DNA of 6,222 nucleotides from Clostridia bacterium (GTDB taxonomy: Bacteria > Bacillota_A > Clostridia > Oscillospirales > CAG-272): positions 1 through 6,222 of the forward strand of contig JAFXNX010000091.1 of the NCBI GenBank assembly GCA_017529175.1, read 5' to 3'. Positions 1 to 5,091 of the stretch are shown here, one piece after another. The notes below the pieces were generated by a model, which saw nothing but the letters and a program-made list of their open reading frames with translations, ran no database searches and had not been told where the DNA came from. The position numbers and the translations under genes were made by a program. Position 1 is the stretch's first letter. Every line of letters starts with the position of its first letter.

Positions 1-921
1 GTACCGTCGCTGTTTTGTTTTATGGTATTGTCAAAGATGATCCTTCGCCTCAACGCATCGTCGGCCATCTATCCGATACTGAAGCCGCTTTCCAAACTGC
101 TTCATATCTCGAAGGAAGAGGCGTCCTGCTTCTTCGTCGGCAATCTTTGCGGCTTTCCCAGCGGGGCGCAAAGCGTATGCGAAGTTTCAAACGAGTGCGA
201 TGACCCCTTCGGAACGCTTACACTCTCAACTCTTTGCAACAACGTTTCCCCCGGATTTATGATCTCGTTTGTCGGAAACATCCTTCTCGGCTCAAAGAGC
301 GCCGGGCTTGCAATCTACTTCAGTCAGCTTTCGGCGTCGGTTATGATAGGCGCTGTCGCGAGAAGAAAGATCAAAGTTTGCGAAAAGAGCAAAACGGGAA
401 GCTACGAGAGCTTTCCCGCTGTATTCTGCTCATCCGTCGCTGACAGCGCGTCATCGTGTATCCTGCTTACCGGATTTATCGTTTTTTTCTCCGTTCTGTC
501 GTCTTACGCGGGACGGATAATTGACGCTTTTGGAGTGAGCGCCGAGATCAAATGCGCGCTTTGCGGCGTTTTCGAGATCGCCGGAGGATGCCGCGGCAGC
601 GCCGCGCTTCCACCTTTAGCAAAGTTTGCTTACATATCGTTTTTATGTTCATTCTCCGGAATATGCGTTATATTTCAAAGCGCGCCGTATCTCTTGAAGT
701 GCCGTGTGAATATGTTGAAATATACTCTTTTGAAACTGCTTCAGGGGGCGGTCGGGTGCGCTGTATCCGTTTCATGGTATCTTCTGTTTGCGCCGAGCGT
801 TCCGGTATTTGGAGAGAGGGTATCTATGCAAGATCACGGATATTTTATTGAAATATCTGTCTTTCTGACCGCGCTTTATATGTTGTTTTCTGTCATTGAG
901 AGAAAAAGAATCCGTAAATGA
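1..921 (+). CDS. ylbJ: YlbJ-like sporulation integral membrane protein, 5'-truncated
   Basis: The frame is open from the first base, so the gene begins outside the window; 306 C-terminal residues are present, against about 400 for B. subtilis YlbJ. The visible part opens with VPSLF and carries the family-like loop GNLCGFPSGA (window residues 47-56), a second Gly-rich loop EIAGGC (192-197) and FSGICVIFQS (218-227). Hydrophobic stretches suited to membrane spans lie near residues 84-118, 151-172, 208-231, 243-264 and 281-298, and a basic tail ERKRIRK ends the protein. YlbJ belongs to the nucleoside-recognition/Gate membrane family. In B. subtilis it is made under sigma-E in the mother cell and is needed for heat-resistant spores; its transported substrate is unknown. 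Several Gly-to-Cys or Gly-to-Ser differences from typical YlbJ suggest a divergent member. No terminator is visible after the TGA, so some read-through into the next unit is possible. Confidence 0.75.
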   Translation, partial: VPSLFCFMVLSKMILRLNASSAIYPILKPLSKLLHISKEEASCFFVGNLCGFPSGAQSVCEVSNECDDPFGTLTLSTLCNNVSPGFMISFVGNILLGSKSAGLAIYFSQLSASVMIGAVARRKIKVCEKSKTGSYESFPAVFCSSVADSASSCILLTGFIVFFSVLSSYAGRIIDAFGVSAEIKCALCGVFEIAGGCRGSAALPPLAKFAYISFLCSFSGICVIFQSAPYLLKCRVNMLKYTLLKLLQGAVGCAVSVSWYLLFAPSVPVFGERVSMQDHGYFIEISVFLTALYMLFSVIERKRIRK

Positions 922-931
922 CGGTCACTAC

Positions 932-960
932 TTGATTTATTCGCATAAATAAGATATAAT
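932..960 (+). promoter_or_regulatory. Sigma-A-type promoter for the four-Cys protein / prfB / trmH unit
   Basis: A -35 box TTGATT (932-937) and a perfect -10 box TATAAT (955-960) are separated by exactly 17 bp, with an expected start near 967. It lies 11 bp after the ylbJ stop and about 49 nt before the first ATG of the next gene. The spacer contains the inverted repeat ATTTAT-TCGC-ATAAAT (935-950). This was assigned from the consensus match only. Confidence 0.7.
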
Positions 961-1015
961 ATTATAAAATATAGAAAGGTAATGCCGCAGAAGTTTCGCG
1001 CAGAACGTTGATATA

Positions 1016-1231
1016 ATGAAATATAAAGACGAGAAAATAGAACGGATATGTAAATATTGCGAGCGCGCGGGAGCTCTTGTCAATACCGATATAGTTCTTT
1101 GCGAGAAACGCGGTATCGTTTCCGCGGCAGGCTCATGCCGCAAATTTATTTTTGACCCGCTTAAGTACGTTCCGCCAAAGAACGCAAAGATCAAAAAACT
1201 TGAATACGTTGACATAGACGATATAAATTAA
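1016..1231 (+). CDS. 71-aa four-cysteine (putative zinc-binding) protein of unknown function
   Basis: I recognise the general type (short Clostridia proteins with CxxC, a later Cys and a CRKF..DPLK segment) but know no assigned function. Four cysteines are spaced as C12-x2-C15-x13-C29-x11-C41, which suits a structural zinc or iron site. The section from CRKFIFDPLKYVPP (41-54) looks conserved, and the tail is Lys-rich and then acidic (YVDIDDIN). There is no signal peptide or membrane segment, so it should be cytoplasmic. The ATG at 1016 is the only usable start, because an in-frame TAA lies at 980-982. It has no clear Shine-Dalgarno site, although a 9-codon ORF stops 4 nt before it. The gene is first in the unit and its stop is 14 nt before prfB, which suggests but does not prove a link to translation. 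A coding origin is supported by the Cys pattern and the tight packing. Confidence 0.75.
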   Translation: MKYKDEKIERICKYCERAGALVNTDIVLCEKRGIVSAAGSCRKFIFDPLKYVPPKNAKIKKLEYVDIDDIN

Positions 1232-1232
1232 C

Positions 1233-1248
1233 GGAGGATAAAACATTG
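1233..1248 (+). promoter_or_regulatory. Ribosome binding site fixing the TTG start of prfB
   Basis: A strong GGAGG (1233-1237) sits 8 nt before TTG (1246-1248). No in-frame ATG lies nearby; the next in-frame Met codon is at about residue 38, inside the conserved N-terminal domain. The TTG is therefore the best start. Confidence 0.8.
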
Positions 1249-2358
1249 ATAATAGCGCTTGAAGATGCAAAATATAAACTTTCAAATTTTGACGACAAAC
1301 TGAAGGAGCTTGCCGCGGCTCTCAGGATCGACGAGTTAAGACGTGAAGCGGACGAGATGGAGAAACAAACTCTCGACGCTGATTTCTGGAGCAACGCGGA
1401 AAATTCCGCGAAAGTTCTCAAACAGATAAAAGTTATCAAGTCAAAAATCGAAAACTATGAAAAGCTCGCTCAAAAGGTCGAGGATACCCTTACTCTCACA
1501 GAAATGGCGATAGAGGAAAACGACGAGAGCGTCGTAGACGAGATCGTCGCAGACGTCAAGGATATCGAAAAAGAGGAAGAGCGTCAGAGGATCGAGATAC
1601 TTCTCTCCGGAGAGTACGACAGAAACAATGCTATTTTGAGTTTCCATCCCGGCGCGGGCGGCACCGAGGCGCAGGACTGGGCGCTTATGCTCTACCGTAT
1701 GTATACGAGATGGGGCGAAAAACACGGATACAACGTAAAGCTCGTAGACTGGCTCGACGGAGACGAGGCAGGTATCAAATCAGCTACTATTATGATCGAG
1801 GGAAATAACGCCTACGGTTATCTGAAGAGCGAAAACGGCGTGCACAGACTTGTCAGAGTATCGCCCTTCGACGCTTCCGGAAGAAGACACACGTCGTTTG
1901 CGTCAGTCGAGGTAATGCCGGAGTTTGACGACGACAACACGATCGAGATCAAAGACGAGGATCTTGAGATCACCGCGCACCGTTCGAGCGGCGCAGGCGG
2001 ACAGCACATAAATAAAACGGACTCAGCTATCAGAATACTCCATATACCGACAGGTATCGTTGTCGGATGTCAGACGGAGCGCAGTCAGCTTCAGAACAAA
2101 GAGTACGCCATGAAAATGCTCAAGTCAAAGCTGATGGAGATCAAAGAGCGCGAAAAGCTTGAAAAGATCGACGATATCAAGGGCGTCAAGACAAATATAG
2201 AGTGGGGCGCGCAGATCAGATCCTATGTCTTTATGCCGTATACGCTCGCAAAAGATACGCGTACCGGATACGAGGACGGAAACATACAGGCTGTCATGGA
2301 CGGAGAGATCGACGGATTTATCAACGCGTACCTCAAAATGAACGCCGCAAAGTCATAA
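1246..2358 (+). CDS. prfB: Peptide chain release factor 2 (RF2)
   Basis: RF2 recognises UGA and UAA stop codons in the ribosomal A site and triggers hydrolysis of peptidyl-tRNA. At 370 aa the protein is full length (E. coli RF2 is 365). Domain 1 is a charged helical N-terminus (about 1-110). The family block HPGAGGTEAQDW is at 134-145, the stop-codon-reading SPF tripeptide at 206-208 (in VSPFDASGRRHTSF), and the catalytic GGQ at 251-253 (in SSGAGGQHINKTDSA). The SPF motif separates it from RF1, which has PxT. The start is TTG with a strong GGAGG 8 nt upstream. Unlike E. coli and B. subtilis prfB, the frame is uninterrupted around codons 20-30 (ELAAALRIDE), with no internal UGA, so the usual autoregulatory +1 frameshift is absent. 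The gene sits 14 nt after the four-Cys ORF and 1 nt before the methyltransferase, so the three are probably co-transcribed. Confidence 0.97.
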   Translation: MIIALEDAKYKLSNFDDKLKELAAALRIDELRREADEMEKQTLDADFWSNAENSAKVLKQIKVIKSKIENYEKLAQKVEDTLTLTEMAIEENDESVVDEIVADVKDIEKEEERQRIEILLSGEYDRNNAILSFHPGAGGTEAQDWALMLYRMYTRWGEKHGYNVKLVDWLDGDEAGIKSATIMIEGNNAYGYLKSENGVHRLVRVSPFDASGRRHTSFASVEVMPEFDDDNTIEIKDEDLEITAHRSSGAGGQHINKTDSAIRILHIPTGIVVGCQTERSQLQNKEYAMKMLKSKLMEIKEREKLEKIDDIKGVKTNIEWGAQIRSYVFMPYTLAKDTRTGYEDGNIQAVMDGEIDGFINAYLKMNAAKS

Positions 2359-2359
2359 A

Positions 2360-3133
2360 ATGAGAAGCGAAGAATCGAGGTTTGAAGAATCTCTCGTCTT
2401 TGAAGGGATGACGTCGATAAGAGCGGTGATCAACGTGATGGAAACGCGCATCTCTGACAGACGGATAGAAAAAGTTCTGATCGATAAGACAAGAGCGAGC
2501 GCTCATCAAAAGGAAATATCATATCTTGAATCTGTCGCGCCGAAGTATTCGTTTGAGATCGAATACTGCAAAAGCGACGCGATATCAGATATCACCGTCG
2601 GAAACAGCCACGGCGGAATCGTTGCGCTCTGCTCGTCGAGAACTATCAAAGAGTTGTCGGAAGACTTTATCTGCCGCGACGGATTCTACGTAATGATCGA
2701 GGGCATCGAGGACCCTTACAATTTCGGATATGCTATCCGTTCGATCTATTCGTCGGGCGCCGACGGCATAATTCTAACTCCGCGAAACTGGATGAGCGCG
2801 GCGGGAGTCGTTTGCCGTTCGTCCGCCGGAGCGTCGGAGCTGATAGATATAAGATGTTCAGATCCGATAGAATCGGTGAAACTTTTTAAGTCCGCACACT
2901 ATAAGGTCGCTGCCGCCGGGATAAGAGATTCCGTCAGCGCATATGAAGCTGACCTCACAAAGCCGCTTTATCTGATCGTCGGCGGTGAGAAACGCGGCAT
3001 TTCAAGAGCCCTTCTCGATGAATGCGATATGACAGTCCGTCTCGATTGCGGAAGACGTTTCAACGCTTCCCTGTCGGCGGCGAGCGCCGCGTCAATTCTT
3101 TCTTTTGAAGTATTAAGGCAAAACAAAAAATAA
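2360..3133 (+). CDS. TrmH/SpoU-family RNA 2'-O-ribose methyltransferase (RlmB-like)
   Basis: This family transfers a methyl group from S-adenosylmethionine to the ribose 2'-OH of a tRNA or rRNA nucleotide using a knotted SPOUT fold. At 257 aa it has an N-terminal L30e-like RNA-binding region (about 13-92, starting VFEGMTSIRAV and ending HGGIVAL, compare HQGIVA in RlmB). A catalytic domain follows. Motif 1 is EDPYNFGYAIRS (117-128; Asn121 and Arg127 are the expected conserved residues), motif 2 is LIVGGEKRGIS (205-215), and motif 3 is LDCGRRFNASLSAASAAS (228-245), followed by ILSFEVLRQ. In motif 3 the usual SLN is SLS, as I recall for a clostridial subgroup. The ATG is 1 nt after the prfB stop and has no good Shine-Dalgarno site, so translation is probably coupled. 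The exact target nucleotide cannot be read from the sequence, so I give no symbol. Confidence 0.9.
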   Translation: MRSEESRFEESLVFEGMTSIRAVINVMETRISDRRIEKVLIDKTRASAHQKEISYLESVAPKYSFEIEYCKSDAISDITVGNSHGGIVALCSSRTIKELSEDFICRDGFYVMIEGIEDPYNFGYAIRSIYSSGADGIILTPRNWMSAAGVVCRSSAGASELIDIRCSDPIESVKLFKSAHYKVAAAGIRDSVSAYEADLTKPLYLIVGGEKRGISRALLDECDMTVRLDCGRRFNASLSAASAASILSFEVLRQNKK

Positions 3134-3166
3134 AGAGCGTTCTTTGTTGGTAAAGAGCGCTCTTTT
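3132..3166 (+). terminator. Probable rho-independent terminator after the methyltransferase gene
   Basis: AAAGAGCG (3132-3139) pairs with CGCTCTTT (3158-3165) across an 18-nt loop, and the last T's run into TTTTA. The two halves are themselves near-copies: AAAGAGCGTTCTTT (3132-3145) and the perfect 14-nt palindrome AAAGAGCGCTCTTT (3152-3165), so a short hairpin could form in either. The T tract is short, so termination may be partial. The first arm overlaps the stop codon of the methyltransferase gene. Confidence 0.55.
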
Positions 3167-3175
3167 ATGTATAAA
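3147..3175 (+). promoter_or_regulatory. Weak candidate promoter for the 61-aa membrane protein
   Basis: TTGGTA (3147-3152) and TATAAA (3170-3175) are 17 bp apart. The -35 box lies inside the terminator hairpin of the upstream unit. The match is moderate and rests on consensus alone, but some promoter is needed here if the hairpin does terminate. Confidence 0.35.
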
Positions 3176-3215
3176 ATCTCACATCCGGCGAAGAATAGTA
3201 GTGAAATCCAAATGT

Positions 3216-3230
3216 GAGGTGATAGATATG
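3216..3230 (+). promoter_or_regulatory. Strong ribosome binding site for the 61-aa protein
   Basis: GAGGTGAT (3216-3223) is an excellent match to the 16S rRNA tail and sits 4 nt before ATG 3228-3230. It fixes this ATG as the start. Its 5' half also forms one arm of the inverted repeat CTCACAT / ATGTGAG (3178-3184 / 3212-3218). Confidence 0.85.
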
Positions 3231-3413
3231 ACGAAAGCAACTAAAAGAACTGCAAAAGGGGTCGTGGCGGGCGTTATGGTGGGAGCCGCAGTCTCCGCTG
3301 TGTCAATGTACTCAATGAGACCGAAAGCGGGCAGAAAACTACGCCGTAAAGCCGCAAAAGCGCTTGATTCTGTCGGAACAGTGATGCAGAACCTCGCGGA
3401 GTACACTAAATAA
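3228..3413 (+). CDS. 61-aa basic single-span membrane protein, YtxH-like layout
   Basis: The protein has a basic N-terminus (MTKATKRTAK), one small-residue-rich hydrophobic segment (about 11-30, GVVAGVMVGAAVSAVSMYSM), then RPKAGRKLRRKAAKALD and a short amphipathic tail ending EYTK. The order of a Gly/Ala-rich span followed by a proline and a Lys/Arg helix resembles YtxH-type small proteins, but the similarity is only in layout and I assign no function. The basic stretch after the span would suit membrane-surface or nucleic-acid contact. The gene is expected to be real because of its near-ideal ribosome binding site and because its TAA lies exactly in a strong terminator. It stands alone between the prfB unit and the convergent ydbC gene. 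A longer frame reaching back to 3144 lacks a ribosome site and runs through the terminator. Confidence 0.75.
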   Translation: MTKATKRTAKGVVAGVMVGAAVSAVSMYSMRPKAGRKLRRKAAKALDSVGTVMQNLAEYTK

Positions 3414-3449
3414 TTTAACGGGGCGGTGATCCGCCCCGTTAAATTATTT
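3408..3449. terminator. Bidirectional terminator: perfect 19-bp inverted repeat with TGAT loop
   Basis: Arm 3408-3426 is the exact reverse complement of arm 3431-3449, with a 4-nt loop TGAT. The core near the loop is GC-rich (AACGGGGCGG / CCGCCCCGTT), and the outer part is AT-rich, so each strand gives a GC hairpin followed by a U-rich run. It lies between convergent genes and contains both stop codons (3411-3413 on +, 3444-3446 on -). It should end transcription from both sides. Confidence 0.93.
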
Positions 3450-3671
3450 GATCTCATCAAGTGTGTTAAGCAGTTCTTTGAGGTTTTTGAGATCTTCTTC
3501 GGTAAGGGTGATACCCTTTCCCATTCTCTCGTGAGCTTCGTCCCATGTACGAAGGTCATAAACGGGCTCTCTGTTGTTCCAGCTGATAAGATTGAGCTCT
3601 TTGATCCAGCCGTTGTTGGGTTGAGAGACTACACCGAGAGTTTTGACGATTTCATACTTGAATTCAGGCAT
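3444..3671 (-). CDS. YdbC-family PC4-like nucleic-acid-binding protein
   Basis: This 75-aa protein closely follows the Firmicutes YdbC family, whose fold matches the DNA-binding domain of the eukaryotic coactivator PC4. Recognisable blocks are the opening MPEFKYEIVKTLGV, then GWIKELNLISWNNREPVYDLR (21-41), W43, and MGKGITLTEEDLKNL (50-64). PC4-like domains form dimers that bind single-stranded DNA; the cellular role of bacterial YdbC is not settled. AAGGAG (in + coordinates about 3677-3682) is placed about 6 nt before the ATG. The gene begins 33 nt after the phosphofructokinase stop, on the same strand, with no terminator between, so the two are probably co-transcribed from the promoter at 4973-5001. 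Its stop codon lies in the bidirectional terminator. Confidence 0.88.
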   Translation of the reverse strand: MPEFKYEIVKTLGVVSQPNNGWIKELNLISWNNREPVYDLRTWDEAHERMGKGITLTEEDLKNLKELLNTLDEIK

Positions 3672-3704
3672 AACTTTCTCCTTAATAGAAATTTATTAAA
3701 TTTT

Positions 3705-4940
3705 TTAAAATACAAATATTTCGGGAAGTCCGTCTCTCCATTTAATAGCGACTTCACCCATGATAAGAGGAAGAACGTAGCGAAGACCATCGTCAGTTAC
3801 GTTGTTTCCTTCTTTATTGATATATTCGTCGGGAACGCATCTTACCGCGTTTGCAATACTTCCTATCTCTTTAGGAACGTATTTTACGGCGTATTCGTCT
3901 CCGGGAAGTCTTTCTATCGCCATCATACATCCGCTGACGCCGGATAATGCCGCGTCAGCAGCTGCAGCTCCTGCTTCAAAAGACTCGCAGATATCTGTTG
4001 CGGACGATATGTGAGACGCGCATCTTTGAGAGATATTCATCTCGACCGAGCGAACTTTACATCCTATTTTCTCTTTTACATAGAGCTCGAGCGCTTTTCC
4101 GGTTCCGGACAGATACTTATGGCCGAACACGTCCGCGACTCCGCTTTGAGTTCCTTCTCCGACGTAGACTCCGTTGCCGTCCCGAAGTCCTTCCGAAACC
4201 GCGATAACAACGTTCGGGTGACGCGCGAGCGCATCTTTTACGTCGTCAAGAAAAGAATCGAGTGAAAATGCCCTTTCGGGAAGATAAATATAGTCGGGAG
4301 CAAAACCGTTAACTATTCTTCCGAGACCCGCTGAAAGAGTCAGCCATCCGGCGTCTCTGCCCATGATCTCAACGATCGTTACGGCGGGTACGGTATAAAC
4401 CGAACAGTCCCTGATGATCTCCTGAACAGTAGTCGCTATGTACTTTGCGGCCGATCCGAAGCCCGGAGTGTGATCGGTCATGCACAGATCGGTGTCGATC
4501 GTTTTCGGAACGCCGATTACCTGAATTTTATAATCGATCGATGAAGTATACTCGGAGAGCTTTGCGACTGTGTCCATCGAATCGTTTCCGCCGATATATA
4601 AGAAATATCTGATATCGTACTTTTTGAAAAGGGATATAAGGTTTTCAAAAAACGACGGATCGTCAGACGGGCGCGGGAGCTTCTTTCTGCAAGACCCGAG
4701 AGCTGACGCGGGAGTGTGCGACATAGATTCGAGTTTATTCGCGGTATTCTCTTCGAAAACGGCGGAAATATCGATAAGGTCTTCTTTTAAGAACCCTTCA
4801 ATGCCGTTTTTCATTCCGTAAACTTTGCCGATATGTTCAGATGAAATCAGGCGAGATATTACGCCGGCAAGACTCGCGTTGATGGCGGCTGTCGGACCTC
4901 CTGACTGTCCTATTACGGCGTTTCCGCGTAAAATCTCCAT
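3705..4940 (-). CDS. 6-phosphofructokinase, pyrophosphate-dependent type (diphosphate--fructose-6-phosphate 1-phosphotransferase)
   Basis: The enzyme phosphorylates fructose 6-phosphate to fructose 1,6-bisphosphate in glycolysis, in the cytoplasm. The 411 residues show the donor-binding loop GQSGGPTAAIN (11-21), YIGGNDSMDT (115-124), the catalytic loop GVPKTIDTD (143-151, catalytic Asp149), MGRDAGWLT (193-201), YLPER (219-223) and AVSEGLRDG. Two positions decide the phosphate donor. In ATP enzymes GGDGS has Gly where this protein has Asp120, and PGTIDND has Gly where this one has Lys146. Asp and Lys at these sites are the established marks of PPi-dependent enzymes, which also work reversibly. 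The second Asn of TIDND is Thr here (TIDTD), a slight departure. The start ATG has GGAG (+ strand about 4945-4948) 5 to 6 nt upstream and a near-consensus promoter beyond. ydbC follows in the same unit. Donor choice is inferred from these residues, not measured. Confidence 0.92.
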   Translation of the reverse strand: MEILRGNAVIGQSGGPTAAINASLAGVISRLISSEHIGKVYGMKNGIEGFLKEDLIDISAVFEENTANKLESMSHTPASALGSCRKKLPRPSDDPSFFENLISLFKKYDIRYFLYIGGNDSMDTVAKLSEYTSSIDYKIQVIGVPKTIDTDLCMTDHTPGFGSAAKYIATTVQEIIRDCSVYTVPAVTIVEIMGRDAGWLTLSAGLGRIVNGFAPDYIYLPERAFSLDSFLDDVKDALARHPNVVIAVSEGLRDGNGVYVGEGTQSGVADVFGHKYLSGTGKALELYVKEKIGCKVRSVEMNISQRCASHISSATDICESFEAGAAAADAALSGVSGCMMAIERLPGDEYAVKYVPKEIGSIANAVRCVPDEYINKEGNNVTDDGLRYVLPLIMGEVAIKWRDGLPEIFVF

Positions 4941-4972
4941 AATCTCTCCATATAATATAATATTATATATTT

Positions 4973-5001
4973 AGTGTAGCATAGTACTTTATCGTTGTCA
5001 A
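4973..5001 (-). promoter_or_regulatory. Sigma-A promoter of the phosphofructokinase-ydbC unit
   Basis: On the minus strand a perfect -35 TTGACA (+ coordinates 4996-5001) is followed after 17 bp by the -10 TACACT (4973-4978). The expected start is near 4966, giving a leader of about 26 nt that is very AT-rich (4951-4970) and ends in the GGAG ribosome site. The -35 box is embedded in a TTGTCA-type site resembling a Spo0A box. Confidence 0.8.
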
Positions 5002-5063
5002 TAACATATATCAAATTATTTTGAAAAGTTGTTATTTTATGACAATTTTTTTGCGTTGTCACG
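4994..5063. promoter_or_regulatory. Cluster of three TTGTCA sites, candidate Spo0A boxes, in the divergent pfk/spoIIA region
   Basis: Three sites fit the Spo0A box TTTGTCRAA partly: GTTGTCAAT (4994-5002, +, 7 of 9), ATTGTCATA (minus strand, 5038-5046, 7 of 9) and GTTGTCACG (5055-5063, +, 6 of 9). The last two form the inverted repeat TGACAA-N10-TTGTCA (5040-5061). In B. subtilis, phosphorylated Spo0A directly activates spoIIA, which makes this placement reasonable. The sequence matches are imperfect, so regulator identity is inference. The rest of 4941-5105 is AT-rich and holds no gene. Confidence 0.4.
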
Positions 5064-5085
5064 ATTAAAATCATAACTGTACTAT
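5056..5085 (+). promoter_or_regulatory. Weak candidate promoter of the spoIIA operon
   Basis: TTGTCA (5056-5061) and TACTAT (5080-5085) are 18 bp apart, a partial sigma-A match. The implied start, near 5092, would leave a leader of only about 14 nt starting at the ribosome site. No sigma-H pattern (AGGAxxx followed by GAAT) is visible upstream, although sigma-H drives spoIIA in B. subtilis. Confidence 0.25.
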
Positions 5086-5091
5086 CAAAAC

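Noticed and set aside
15..203. Open frame of 62 codons overlapping ylbJ
   Set aside because: It lies in another frame of the strongly supported ylbJ sequence, is rich in Arg and Leu in the manner of shadow frames, and has no ribosome site.
1012..1017. Second TATAAT as a promoter -10 box at 1012-1017
   Set aside because: It overlaps the start codon of the four-Cys gene and no -35 box lies 16-18 bp upstream.
937..1215. Minus-strand frame of 92 codons opposite the four-Cys gene
   Set aside because: The opposite strand holds the better candidate with a conserved-looking Cys pattern and an upstream promoter; the minus frame has no recognisable motif.
1300..1340. Programmed frameshift in prfB
   Set aside because: The frame is uninterrupted from 1246 to 2358 and there is no TGA in the expected place.
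3169..3197. Sigma-F type promoter (GTATA ... GGCGAAGAAT) before the 61-aa gene
   Set aside because: The -10 part misses key positions and the spacing is short, so I do not count the gene as a forespore gene.
3144..3227. N-terminal extension of the 61-aa gene from TTG 3144
   Set aside because: It would run through the terminator, has no ribosome site, and the ATG at 3228 has a near-perfect one.
3426..3947. Plus-strand frame of 173 codons opposite ydbC and the phosphofructokinase
   Set aside because: Both minus-strand genes are clear family members with good starts; this is a shadow frame running through a terminator.
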